Positions 48,678-58,241 of a stretch of DNA of 64,000 nucleotides are shown piece by piece (position 1 is the first letter of the stretch; the number at the start of each line of letters is the position of its first letter). The notes below the pieces were generated by a model that was not told the origin of the DNA, did not search any database, and was given only the letters and a program-made list of their open reading frames with translations. Origin of the DNA: Pseudoalteromonas luteoviolacea (lineage in GTDB: Bacteria; Pseudomonadota; Gammaproteobacteria; Enterobacterales; Alteromonadaceae); contig NZ_JAGJEH010000013.1 of NCBI RefSeq assembly GCF_018100925.1, forward strand, positions 62,001 through 126,000, given 5' to 3'. Position numbers and translations under genes: made by a program.

Positions 48678-50156
48678 TTATTGAGCAAAGGCGTTGCCAT
48701 AGGTGCTCAATGCGCCTTCACATAAACGCCAATTTAAAATGCCACGCGCAGGCGCTGTAACATCAATAAAAGTTGGTGCCCATCTTAAGTTACGGAATCG
48801 CGCACTTTCCTCTTCTGTGACCACTCCCGCTCTGACAGCTTCTTGTCTAGCTAACTCACACTGCTTCCAGTCTTGTTTATCAGTGCTAGGCAGCTGAAGA
48901 TCCGTGACGTTATAACTAGCCGGGCACGCTTTACCGCGCTCAACACATGCACTTTTCATCTCTTGTACTTTGTTTTCACACGCATAACCAAATGGGTTAT
49001 CACGACAGAACTGTGCCGCATTAAAGAAGAACCATGCATTGTCATAGGCAAGGTTTTTGATCCGCTCGACTGCAATTCGCTGCTGCTCTGGAAGATATGC
49101 ATAATAGCTGTTGAGCAACTTGTCAGCACGCTGCTCATCGAGAATGGCTTGCTTAAAGTCATCTTCAAGCTCACTGATCAACCATTTGGTTGCATTGCGT
49201 ACAATTTGATACTCAGGAACTAAACTGCGTAACGCCAGCGAAGAGTTTTCGTAACGTGTCGTATAGTAACGAACAACATTGTAGTCACTTAAACTATTTA
49301 ACTGCGAATTAAATCCGGTTTTCGCGTACTTGACCGCTTCATAGAACATATCAAAACACGGTTTAGGGTTGTCCAGTGAGCAGGTAATGATATTATTTGG
49401 AATAATGCTCAGTAGCTGTTTAGGATCACCACCTTGTTGTACTGCACGAACCGTTATTTTTACCGAAGATTTGGTTTCGTCCTTTAAGTATCTAAGCTGC
49501 CCACCCACGTTGAACACACCACCGTATAAATCGACATCTAAATAACCGCCAATATCTGATTTGTCCTTGTTACTGCCATAATCAATCTTGAGGTTTACGA
49601 GAACGTTTGCGCCGTATTCAACACCCGTTACAAACTCATCACCCACCAAAGTTTGTAATTTAGTTTGATGGTTATTGGCAATATCTTGGCCCACTTGTGA
49701 TAGAACATAGCCTTGGTTTTGGCTTTTTGGCAAAAATAGACGCTTTTTGGGCGTGCTTGCGGCACTGAATGTATAGGAGCTCGAATAAGTACTAGAGGCC
49801 ATTTCTTTTGCCAAAGAAGCGCCTGCAGACACACGTACTACTGGAAAATTCACATCAACATCAACACTGCCATTTAAGGTATTGAGCATGTCGTCATAGC
49901 TCATATCAATGCCTGTTTTAAATTTTAGCTCTGTATTACCAAACGTTTCATCAATTACACCTGCTACAGGCTGCACATTTAAAAAGCGCTTTTTTTGGCT
50001 ATCATATGCAGTGCCAATAGCAACATGGTCGTTTATCAATCCCGAGATAACCGACCCTGACAGATTTGAGTTTGAAACGTCGGTTGCTTCACTTTGCGCT
50101 GCCAAACTTTGTCCAGTTAGTGCCAACGCAACAACTGATAAATAAATAGGTTTCAT
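48678..50156 (-). CDS. Secreted protein with MACPF/CDC-like signature (long member)
   Basis: 492 residues; signal peptide about 1-20. It is clearly paralogous to the 415-residue protein two genes upstream: shared segments include IGTAYDS/LGTAYQS, FGNTELKFKTGIDMSY/LGNTNIDFRVGVDLSY, FPVVRVSAGA/FPAVRVDAGA, the YG strand at 172-190, IGGYLDVD, and QQGGDPKQLLSIIPN at about 240. The YG strand followed by charged Ser/Lys/Asp residues and a later GGD resembles the CDC core (compare 'VAYGRTIYVKL' and 'VVLGGDA' of perfringolysin). This suggests a beta-barrel pore-forming fold. The C-terminal 180 residues are helical with several Cys. The family call is tentative. Confidence 0.5.
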   Translation of the reverse strand: MKPIYLSVVALALTGQSLAAQSEATDVSNSNLSGSVISGLINDHVAIGTAYDSQKKRFLNVQPVAGVIDETFGNTELKFKTGIDMSYDDMLNTLNGSVDVDVNFPVVRVSAGASLAKEMASSTYSSSYTFSAASTPKKRLFLPKSQNQGYVLSQVGQDIANNHQTKLQTLVGDEFVTGVEYGANVLVNLKIDYGSNKDKSDIGGYLDVDLYGGVFNVGGQLRYLKDETKSSVKITVRAVQQGGDPKQLLSIIPNNIITCSLDNPKPCFDMFYEAVKYAKTGFNSQLNSLSDYNVVRYYTTRYENSSLALRSLVPEYQIVRNATKWLISELEDDFKQAILDEQRADKLLNSYYAYLPEQQRIAVERIKNLAYDNAWFFFNAAQFCRDNPFGYACENKVQEMKSACVERGKACPASYNVTDLQLPSTDKQDWKQCELARQEAVRAGVVTEEESARFRNLRWAPTFIDVTAPARGILNWRLCEGALSTYGNAFAQ

Positions 50157-50167
50157 ATCATCTTTCC

Positions 50168-51040
50168 TTAACGAACAGTGATCAGGTAGTCTTCAACTTC
50201 GCCATACTGAATACGTCGACAAGCATTATCGGAACCACCACCAGCATCTAATGCGACCCGCATCAAGGTCACGCCCTCTGGGACATCCTTTGGCACATTA
50301 AACACAAACTGGAATACCCCATCAGACGCAGATGAATGCATTAATTCATTGTTGTCGAATTCACCATTGTGGTTCCAATCAGCCCAAAGCCTAACTGCAA
50401 CATAAGAAGGGTACTCAGGAATGACATTGCCAGGTATGACGGTTACTTTTACCGCCCGGTTTGCAGGCAATGTCACGACTTTTCCTGATACCACAGTGTG
50501 CTCGTGAGAGCCTGACATATGCTCAAACTCTTCAATTTTGACACCTTCAATCCACTCCCACTCACTACCAAAGCTGGTATTTGCGCAGTATTTGTGTTTT
50601 AAAACCGCTGTTTTTAAAGCCACCGCCTGATACTCTGGCGGCATCAGTGTGCATGCTTGGTTTTCGCTGGTTCCTGCCGTCCACTCATAGGGGTTAGTAA
50701 AGTCTTCGTTGGCAAAGGTCACATACTGCGCTTGGCCCGCGGCAACCTTGGTTTGAGATAGCCATAGCTGTTGCAGCTGTTGAAGCTTTTGTTCTTTAGG
50801 AATGATCTCTCTGGTATCAAACATTTGTTCCCACATTTCAACCAACAGACCGTCATAACACTTTTTCATCCAAGCAAACCGGCCTTGGGCCTCCGTGGTT
50901 GTGAGCATATCGCCCAACTCACTGTACTTGGCATTTTCAATGAGTTCGTCCGCAGGAGTTTGCGCTTGTACACTTGCTGCGAGCAACGATGAAGCAAGCG
51001 CAATTGAAGAAACATAATTGCTCTTAGTTAGCTTTTTCAT
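50168..51040 (-). CDS. Secreted GEVED-domain protein
   Basis: 290 residues. Signal peptide about 1-26. The N-terminal half is helical with several Cys and Trp. The C-terminal half is a GEVED domain: ADWNHNGEFDNNEL, a Gly-rich turn, and IQYGEVEDYLITVR at the very end. GEVED domains occur in secreted proteases and surface proteins of marine bacteria and are thought to mediate binding. It lies 10 and 11 bases from its two neighbours, between the two larger MACPF-like genes, so it should be co-produced with them. A chaperone, receptor-binding or inhibitor role is possible but is inference. Confidence 0.7.
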   Translation of the reverse strand: MKKLTKSNYVSSIALASSLLAASVQAQTPADELIENAKYSELGDMLTTTEAQGRFAWMKKCYDGLLVEMWEQMFDTREIIPKEQKLQQLQQLWLSQTKVAAGQAQYVTFANEDFTNPYEWTAGTSENQACTLMPPEYQAVALKTAVLKHKYCANTSFGSEWEWIEGVKIEEFEHMSGSHEHTVVSGKVVTLPANRAVKVTVIPGNVIPEYPSYVAVRLWADWNHNGEFDNNELMHSSASDGVFQFVFNVPKDVPEGVTLMRVALDAGGGSDNACRRIQYGEVEDYLITVR

Positions 51041-51050
51041 AATGGTGTCC

Positions 51051-52298
51051 TTACTTTAATACATCGCTGATCGCACTATAATCTCTATAGTAAGCGAGAT
51101 TGCCTGATTCATAGTCGATGCAATAATTGCCCTCGGGATTGCGCTCGCAATAATCAACCATATCTGCAAACAAGTTTGCGTTTGCACGGCTTGAGCTCTC
51201 GATTTGCTGGAGTTGATTTAATTGTTCTGGCGAGAATTGGGCAGCGTAATAACGCTGTAGATTTTTCGCTCTGCGATAGGTCAGGCGCTCTTCTATCCAA
51301 CGTGCTGTCAATTCTTTTATCACCAACTTCGTTAGGTAGTTTACTGGCGTATAACCCGCGTCGGGGATCAACTGCTGCAGCGCAGCACCAGAATCTAAGT
51401 ACTTAGTGATATAGCTTTCAGTGATGTTGTAATCATCTAAAGAGTCAAACTGATTAATGTAGTCAGTTTTTAAGTAGTTGACCGCCGCTTCAAATAGGTT
51501 GAAACACGGTTCAGGGTTGAGCAGCGTACAGCGCATGATGCCATTTGGAATGATATTGAGTAATCGGTTAGGATCTCCACCACTTTGGTAGCCACTGATA
51601 GAGATTTTGACCGATTGACGTTTTTCTTCATCAATTTTTTGTAGCTGTCCATCTACCTTAACTTTGCCGATCCAATCAACACTCAGATAACCGCCAATTT
51701 TTCGCTTATCTTGCTCATTGCGATATTCTATCTTCATGTTGATAACAACATTTGACCCATATGCAAAACCTTGCACAAAACCATCACCCAAGTTGGCCGC
51801 TTTGTTTCCAGGATAAGCCTGAGCTAACTCTTTGGCTGCTTGCGTCGGTTGATAGCCAGCATCGCCGGTCGGCATCAAAATACGAGACTTAGGCTTTACC
51901 GACGAATAGACACTGTAAGTGCCCGTATATCTATCAGCACTGATATCTTTTGCGTAATTTGCCCCAGCGTCAACGCGTACAGCGGGGAACTTAAAGCCCG
52001 CATCCACTTTACCATCGATCAATTTAAGTGCCTGTTCATAACTCAGATCAACACCGACTCTAAAGTCAATATTGGTATTTCCAAGGTGTTCAACTGCGAC
52101 TCCTTGAACTGACTGAAGGCCTAATAAAACATCCCCTTTACTTTGATATGCCGTTCCGAGCGGTACTAGATCTATGCTCTTTGCCTCGCCAGACAACGCC
52201 TTCAATTCACTTAAAGTCTTTGGGGTTTCAGATATTTGAGCAGTGGCTGGAACTGCTGACAAAGCCAGCGCAAGGCTAATGAAATTGTATTTTTTCAT
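51051..52298 (-). CDS. Secreted protein with MACPF/CDC-like signature (middle member)
   Basis: 415 residues; signal peptide about 1-20; GGAG ribosome site. It aligns by eye along nearly its whole length with the 492-residue paralogue. The core signature is GDGFVQGFAYGSNVVINMK (171-189), then IGGYLSVDW and SGYQSGGDPNRLLNIIPN. It lacks the extra C-terminal segment of the long member. Two paralogues of different length in one operon recalls the short/long pairs of CDC-like proteins, in which both partners build the pore. Membrane target and activity are unknown. Confidence 0.5.
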   Translation of the reverse strand: MKKYNFISLALALSAVPATAQISETPKTLSELKALSGEAKSIDLVPLGTAYQSKGDVLLGLQSVQGVAVEHLGNTNIDFRVGVDLSYEQALKLIDGKVDAGFKFPAVRVDAGANYAKDISADRYTGTYSVYSSVKPKSRILMPTGDAGYQPTQAAKELAQAYPGNKAANLGDGFVQGFAYGSNVVINMKIEYRNEQDKRKIGGYLSVDWIGKVKVDGQLQKIDEEKRQSVKISISGYQSGGDPNRLLNIIPNGIMRCTLLNPEPCFNLFEAAVNYLKTDYINQFDSLDDYNITESYITKYLDSGAALQQLIPDAGYTPVNYLTKLVIKELTARWIEERLTYRRAKNLQRYYAAQFSPEQLNQLQQIESSSRANANLFADMVDYCERNPEGNYCIDYESGNLAYYRDYSAISDVLK

Positions 52299-52315
52299 TT
52301 GTTTTCACTCCGTGA

Positions 52316-52336
52316 AGAGGCCTGAATAAGGCCTCT
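52316..52336 (-). other. Intercistronic hairpin
   Basis: Perfect 8-bp stem AGAGGCCT / AGGCCTCT with a 5-base loop, located between the Hint-protein stop and the ribosome site of the next gene. No U-tract; probable processing or stability element. Confidence 0.55.
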
Positions 52337-52349
52337 GCTAGTTTGTGTC

Positions 52350-54374
52350 CTACTTGTTGAGGCTATTAAGGTAGTCTTTGTGCCATGCTTCAGGAATGCG
52401 CTTGAGGACGTCTTGCTCTGTTTCAACAAGCTCTTCAAATTCATTGTCGGTTTGCATTGCTAAATCACCGACCTGTAGGCCATTTGCAAACATTGAGAAT
52501 GTTTCACCTGGACTGTGATTTGGGTCATCTGCGGTTCTGGCTAGTTTCAAGTTATATACATGCTCATTGTATTTCTGTTCTTTAACCTGAGTGATCAACT
52601 CCAGCCCTGACGCCGTGCGGATACGATCACCAACTTGAACTTTATTGGCCCATGAAGATACACCCGACTGTGTAACTACTGGGTGAGATTCAGTGAGTAA
52701 TAACTCTTTGCCAGACTCAGTCGTTAGCTTGATCATTGGCTGACTTTCAGAGCCGATGGAAATATCCTTAATTTCAAGCGGTATATGAACATTTGGCGCA
52801 AACTGGCTAGCACCTAAAACTGTTTCACCAACACTCAACTGCTCAATGGCTAGCTCTTTGCCGTTGGCAAGCTTAATCATTGTTCCTTTTGCCAAACAGC
52901 TAAATACCATTTGCAGCGGAGGATGCTCAATATCTTTCCAAGACTGATCATCAGGCATATCCGCACTACCAACAACGTACGAATATCTTCTGGTCATTTT
53001 GCGCGGCCCTCTTGTCTCCTCACTTTCAATTGACAGGTTCATGATCCAGTGTGCATCTTCATAACGGCCATATAGTCGCGCATCACCAAAGATCCCTTTC
53101 GATCTAGGAATATTCCACGAAATACGCGTCATATCAAAAGTCATCGAACCAACTTTTTTGGTAAAATATTTCAGGTTAATATGATCAGAAAACAAATGGT
53201 TTGAGCCCTGATATCCACCGCCGAGTGCAGTTGCACCGCCAAGCTCTTTAGTTTGGATAAAGATCTCAGTACCATGGTACAGCTCTACCGGCCTTTCACC
53301 TTTTGGATCAATGGTATAAGTTGGGTTGCCATTGTCGTCAAAGGTGACATTTTTTGTCGACCAATCAGGGCGATAGATCTTAGTAACACGGCCCATGACA
53401 TCTCTATATCCAGTAAATGGTACAACTGCTTTAATTTGGTCGTTAGGTGTACCGGGATCGTAATATGCGTCAATATCACAGTCATCGTAACGGCGGTTTA
53501 AACAAACTTTGATGCGATTATTAGTTGGGTTAGCATTGTCAATTTCTTTTCTGTCAACTGGCGCTGTCACCCCTTTCTCAAGTAAGCTTGCACCAATCTG
53601 TGTGTAGCTGCTTGCAGGCTGGATTGTCATCTCTGCCGTTGGGTCGAATACTTCCAAGCCTTGTCCTTCAGCAGTGTTTCTTACGTAGCCAAGATCTGCT
53701 AGCAATGTATCTTTTGAATACTCCATCGACATCTGCTTCGTTTCTGCCACTTCAACGCCGCTAGCATTGATATACGTAACGGTAACCCAAGCATTGGCAA
53801 AGATTTGTTCCGCGGCCATCAACTTCGGTAAAATATCTCTAAGTCTACCAACAGAAGTAATATCCATACGCTTCTTAGTGACACCTTCACCCCAATACTC
53901 AATAAAACGCGGGATCGTAATAGGCTCGCCATGTTCATTAACCAGCGACAAGTCTAAAAACGTATATGTCGTCGGGGCTGTTTCACTGTTTATCGCAGAG
54001 ATAATAACGTAGTCATTGCCGTTGGAATCAGTGGCTGTTCTAAAACCCATGTCAGTAAAAAAAGAGCAGACTTTCTCGTTATCGCATTCCGTGTTTGCCG
54101 GATTTGCCAAGCCGGATACGCTGGCAATGCCCATCTCTGATTGACTCGCTTGGTTTATGTCCGTGGTCTTTAACACATGAAATAAATGCGGACGGTTTTT
54201 TTCATTGATGCCATGTTGCGCCAAACGCTGAGATACCTGCTCATACGTACTGAGCGACGCATCCGGTTGCACAATTGTCTGCAGATTTAGGTTTTCGACG
54301 GAGATGGGGTTCGCTACAGCGACAAACGAAGCTCCTCCCAAAGCAGCAATCACTGCTAGGCTAACAAGTTTCAT
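52350..54374 (-). CDS. Secreted protein with C-terminal Hint (intein/Hedgehog-like) domain
   Basis: 674 residues. Signal peptide about 1-21, then some 470 residues of beta-rich sequence that I do not recognise, with paired cysteines (ECDNEKVC, CLNRRYDDCDID). Cys493 starts a Hint domain: CLAKGTMIKLANGKE, the B-block T-x-x-H as TESH (561-564), VQVGDRI, VYNLKL and FANGLQVGD. Hint domains self-cleave at their N-terminal Cys; some bacterial ones release or link the upstream part. The usual C-terminal His-Asn is replaced by Gly-Asp, so clean splicing is unlikely and N-terminal cleavage is the more likely reaction. About 35 residues follow the domain. It lies between the protease gene and the first MACPF-like gene. 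Confidence 0.75.
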   Translation of the reverse strand: MKLVSLAVIAALGGASFVAVANPISVENLNLQTIVQPDASLSTYEQVSQRLAQHGINEKNRPHLFHVLKTTDINQASQSEMGIASVSGLANPANTECDNEKVCSFFTDMGFRTATDSNGNDYVIISAINSETAPTTYTFLDLSLVNEHGEPITIPRFIEYWGEGVTKKRMDITSVGRLRDILPKLMAAEQIFANAWVTVTYINASGVEVAETKQMSMEYSKDTLLADLGYVRNTAEGQGLEVFDPTAEMTIQPASSYTQIGASLLEKGVTAPVDRKEIDNANPTNNRIKVCLNRRYDDCDIDAYYDPGTPNDQIKAVVPFTGYRDVMGRVTKIYRPDWSTKNVTFDDNGNPTYTIDPKGERPVELYHGTEIFIQTKELGGATALGGGYQGSNHLFSDHINLKYFTKKVGSMTFDMTRISWNIPRSKGIFGDARLYGRYEDAHWIMNLSIESEETRGPRKMTRRYSYVVGSADMPDDQSWKDIEHPPLQMVFSCLAKGTMIKLANGKELAIEQLSVGETVLGASQFAPNVHIPLEIKDISIGSESQPMIKLTTESGKELLLTESHPVVTQSGVSSWANKVQVGDRIRTASGLELITQVKEQKYNEHVYNLKLARTADDPNHSPGETFSMFANGLQVGDLAMQTDNEFEELVETEQDVLKRIPEAWHKDYLNSLNK

Positions 54375-54410
54375 AAAGTTTCCTTTTAGATTAGTGATAC
54401 AAGGTAGCTC

Positions 54411-54434
54411 GTAGGCAAAGGAACCTTTGCCTAC
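54411..54434 (-). other. Intercistronic hairpin
   Basis: Perfect 11-bp inverted repeat GTAGGCAAAGG / CCTTTGCCTAC with two bases between the arms, 25 bases after the protease stop codon. No U-tract on the minus strand; probable RNA stability or processing site. Confidence 0.55.
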
Positions 54435-54459
54435 ATGACTGCGAGCGGTTATTTATTGA

Positions 54460-57400
54460 TTAGTATTTAACTTTGATACGAAAATCATGTATTTCGCCGT
54501 AATCGAACAAACTACATGAGTCCTTTTTATAAGTATTTTCCGCGGGGTACTCTTCTAGTTTTGCACGTATATAAAAGTCTTTTGACCATTCGAGCCAAGA
54601 TACGCGTGGTAATGAAATGGACTTTGTGGCTTTGATCCGACAATACTCACTACCTGAAATAGAGCGACACTCACTGTTGTCTAGCCAATAGCTATAGTTT
54701 GGATCATTGTCAAAGCTCGACTCCGACTCCACAAACTTGCCATCACTATCTTTATCCAACCAAATTGTGAACCTCACACCTCGGTTAGCGTTCTCAAGTA
54801 GCCGCTCTGCTGTTGAACGGGGGATCAGGTTAGTGGCAATTTCTACACTTAAATTGGACCGTTGCTCCGCTTCAAAGTTTGACGCAATAAATTTGCTATA
54901 GCCTTGAGGGTTATGCCCTTGTGCGTTGGTCAATGTCGCCAGTTCAGTAGAGTATCTGAACAACTTAATTTCATCGATAAAAAATACCCCAGCATTGGCA
55001 CTGTTACTGATTTTTGCTGGACACTCATCCACTTTGGACAAGGTAATTTGGTCAAACTTGGTATCCGACTCACTGTTGTCCGCATACCGTACTTCTAGCG
55101 ACACATTAAATGTGCCACCTGCTGAAGGATAGCTCACAATACTCGGGTCTTTTTCCGTGCTGGTTTTATTATCAAAACCGAAACGCCACAGATACTGAGC
55201 TGACTTATCGACATTGAGCTGCGAGGTATTGATAAATTTTACGCGATTATTATCAAGAGGTTGAATTTCAAAGTCTGAAATAATTGGCAAGTTTTTAGAA
55301 TCAATATCTAACATCACATCCAACACTTGACCATTATCAACTACACCACAACCATCCCAAATATAGTAGTCAAATTCATTGGTCGTTATGGCGATACGTA
55401 ACACCCCCATGCCTGATGTGGCTTTTTGGCTAACTTTGAATGAAACAGAGTCACCAGTAATTTTCTGGTTGCGCAGGACCTCGTCTTCACTTTCAATCAA
55501 ACCATTCTTGTTATAGTCGAAGAATACGGATACCAGCTTACCTGTTAAATCCTGTGAAAAGTTAAGTACGTAGTCACGATTTTTTGCCAGCGCACGCGGT
55601 GCTGCAAATTGTGCTGTATATCCCGCAGGTAAATCATTTATTTGATGACCACCAAAAGAGAGTGACGTGCTGTGCAGAAGGTCGCTGTTCGTGTACGGTG
55701 CGCAAGATTGTGCTTTACGGCTAAAAAAGTGATTAAAAGCGCTGCGCGATGTGCCATCTATAGTCGTAACATCAATAGAAAAGCGCATTAATTTATCTTC
55801 AGTGACCACTTTTTTCCGCTTTAAAAATGGGTAGATTGCCGTATTGTCACTGCGGCGCCACTTTTCAACTTGGCCATCACCCCAAAAGATATCGATTTGC
55901 GAGATCGTATTACTATCTAGTCGGCTTAAGTCATAGTTCACGGTATTGTAGTTTAACCAAGTATCGGCATCTAACGTTGATAAGCCAATTCCGGTTGAAA
56001 TCCCAACCCCAGCTAAACTGTCTGAAACGTTTGCAGCGATGGCTGAAGCAGGTTTATCTGCAACGGTCATGTGCTCAGTCTGGTCTAACAGGCAGTAGCC
56101 AAACTCATTGATTGATATACCTGAAAACAAGCATTGCGCCGCGTTCGCCCGCAAGAACAAGCTATAAGCATCTTGGATACTCCACCCATGGGTTTTAACA
56201 AGCTCGTAGAATGCTTTTCTTAAGACCCCCCCATTGTCATGGCCCGTTTTAGTACTGGTAAAGTCTTTCCAGTGATCAATACTCCTGCCATCCCAAGACG
56301 GTAATTCAAAATATCGTGCAGGTAGATCAGCGGCCATAACATCCCAGCCATACCACCACTTGCGATTGTTAGTATATTGTCCGGGTTGTTCAAAAAATAA
56401 ATCCAAAAATGGTTGAGATTGCGTATATGAACCGCTCGATGCATGCTGATAATAATCGAGCGCAGCAATGGCCGCGATGTCCGACATACCTTCATTAATT
56501 GCGCGGTCGATATCGCCATTGCCCAATGATGAGTTCCATTGTGTAATAGCGTGCGCCGCCTCGTGGGCAACAATTCCTAGTCCAGTCAATGAATAAAACT
56601 CATAGCCCCCGTTACCTGGACCATAATTGGCATAAGTGCCATCCCACGATGCGTAGTTGGATCCTAAGATGGTATGTTTGTTTACTTTCTGTAATAACGG
56701 TTTAATGCAGTAACCCGTATCCGAGCAGTCTTGCACTTGTGCGGGAAAAATCTTTCTCAGGTTTTTATGGAAAAACTGCATCACCAACCCCGCATTAAAA
56801 TGTGCTTCGTTGGCTGCACTGTAGCTATAGTAAGTGCCGTAGGTAGAGTCTATTTCAGCTTTATCGTAGTTTTCATTATTGTTCTGGCATAGATATGAAA
56901 CAGGCTCAGTTTCTGAGATTTTTGCATCAAAGGTCGTAACATAAGGGTTTTCAAGAATACAGCGTTGTTGAGATTTTTTAATTACATAGGGGTAGCCATT
57001 AAACTCTGCAAAAATGGCATCGGCATCTAAATCCTCAAACAATAACTCTTTACCTACCGGCGACGTATCGTCAAATTGGTAACGTGTACAATTTTGCATA
57101 CTATTGGGGCTAGGCGAATAACACACCGCTCCTAATTTGAAGCTTCCCCCTATGCCACCGCCAACTTGATAGCCGCTGTTAGATAAAGGGCTCGGAGTGA
57201 AAGCATATTGCGTATTGTCATATTGAGAAATCACTTTGAGATCAATTGCACTCAGTATTAGCGTCTCATGACGGTCTTTAAACCAAGCTTCTATTTGAAT
57301 CACAGGTAACAGCTGTTTATCTTGCAAAACGTACGCTTTTTGCGTCTCAACTCTTTGCGCATTTCGGACAATCTCCATTTGCTGCACCACTTGCTGCAAA

Positions 57401-57786
57401 GCCGAGGTTGTCATGCTGTGATACTCAGTTGGGAGCTTCGCAACCACGCCTTTTATCCATTTCCCCATTGTTTGACGGATTGACCCATCTGCATTGCGCG
57501 CAATAACCAAGTTACTGTCTAAGATAGGAAATGCCCCATAAAAAGCTTGATAGTGTTGGTAAACTGAAGTCGTCCCAACTGATTTCGTCAACCGATATTG
57601 GATGTTGTCACCTAGGTTAGATCTATTAGCCGTAACTTCGGATTGTGGCTTTATTGCGACGGCGCGCTCGATCTCATGCCATAGATACTGCTTATTGTAG
57701 AGAGGTGTTGATTCTACTGAGGCAAAAGCATTAGAAACAATGAGTATACTCAAAGATAGACCAAGCAAAACATCTACACGTTTCAT
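54460..57786 (-). CDS. Secreted M4-family metalloprotease with GEVED/PKD-type C-terminal domains
   Basis: 1,108 residues. Signal peptide about 1-22; FTP/PepSY-type propeptide to about 195; catalytic domain about 200-600 with the zinc site HEAAH (408-412), the third ligand in NEGMSD (Glu432) and the later active-site His516 in GHDNGGVLRKAFY. This is the vibriolysin/thermolysin arrangement. Downstream follow a Cys-bounded beta domain with FDYNKNGLIESEDE (GEVED-like), a PKD-like domain (YLWRFGFDN, about 840-920), and a last domain ending DYGEIHDFRIKVKY (GEVED-like). It should be secreted by type II secretion and self-activated. It leads the operon of Hint, MACPF-like and GEVED proteins and could process them. 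Confidence 0.88.
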   Translation of the reverse strand: MKRVDVLLGLSLSILIVSNAFASVESTPLYNKQYLWHEIERAVAIKPQSEVTANRSNLGDNIQYRLTKSVGTTSVYQHYQAFYGAFPILDSNLVIARNADGSIRQTMGKWIKGVVAKLPTEYHSMTTSALQQVVQQMEIVRNAQRVETQKAYVLQDKQLLPVIQIEAWFKDRHETLILSAIDLKVISQYDNTQYAFTPSPLSNSGYQVGGGIGGSFKLGAVCYSPSPNSMQNCTRYQFDDTSPVGKELLFEDLDADAIFAEFNGYPYVIKKSQQRCILENPYVTTFDAKISETEPVSYLCQNNNENYDKAEIDSTYGTYYSYSAANEAHFNAGLVMQFFHKNLRKIFPAQVQDCSDTGYCIKPLLQKVNKHTILGSNYASWDGTYANYGPGNGGYEFYSLTGLGIVAHEAAHAITQWNSSLGNGDIDRAINEGMSDIAAIAALDYYQHASSGSYTQSQPFLDLFFEQPGQYTNNRKWWYGWDVMAADLPARYFELPSWDGRSIDHWKDFTSTKTGHDNGGVLRKAFYELVKTHGWSIQDAYSLFLRANAAQCLFSGISINEFGYCLLDQTEHMTVADKPASAIAANVSDSLAGVGISTGIGLSTLDADTWLNYNTVNYDLSRLDSNTISQIDIFWGDGQVEKWRRSDNTAIYPFLKRKKVVTEDKLMRFSIDVTTIDGTSRSAFNHFFSRKAQSCAPYTNSDLLHSTSLSFGGHQINDLPAGYTAQFAAPRALAKNRDYVLNFSQDLTGKLVSVFFDYNKNGLIESEDEVLRNQKITGDSVSFKVSQKATSGMGVLRIAITTNEFDYYIWDGCGVVDNGQVLDVMLDIDSKNLPIISDFEIQPLDNNRVKFINTSQLNVDKSAQYLWRFGFDNKTSTEKDPSIVSYPSAGGTFNVSLEVRYADNSESDTKFDQITLSKVDECPAKISNSANAGVFFIDEIKLFRYSTELATLTNAQGHNPQGYSKFIASNFEAEQRSNLSVEIATNLIPRSTAERLLENANRGVRFTIWLDKDSDGKFVESESSFDNDPNYSYWLDNSECRSISGSEYCRIKATKSISLPRVSWLEWSKDFYIRAKLEEYPAENTYKKDSCSLFDYGEIHDFRIKVKY

Positions 57787-58241
57787 ACAATTTATCCTTT
57801 TAATTGTAGTGAGCAGAATGTTAACAATGTAACATTATTCAAGTTGTTTTGATCATATTTTATACTACAGCACTCTTTGGATGTATAGAGTAATTACATC
57901 AAAATGAGCAAAAAACATCATTAAATTAATTTTTGATAAACTCAAAATTAACAAAAAACAAACAAAACCACCGAAAGAAACGCAAAAAAGGCAACAAAAT
58001 CAAGTTTTAGATACAGGGACAAATTTAAATAAGACAGAAAATAACAATATTGCTATTAATTAAATTGACAAGTAAGGGAAAGTACTGCAGTTATCTGGGA
58101 TTGTACTCAAAATTACACTGTCATCCAGAGAAGCCGTATTCTTACTGAATATGCCGTGATCGCAAATGAGCATTTGCATGCATATGAGCCTGCTAGGTTT
58201 TTTCACAACCCTAGAGGCTGCCGAGTCACCACTTAACGAAA
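57787..58241. other. A+T-rich intergenic region
   Basis: 455 bases between the protease and fabR genes. It contains the AAGGA ribosome site of the protease gene near its left end and an imperfect CTAGG/CCTAG hairpin around 58193-58213 that may end fabR transcription. I see no coding frame, tRNA or clear operator. Confidence 0.5.
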
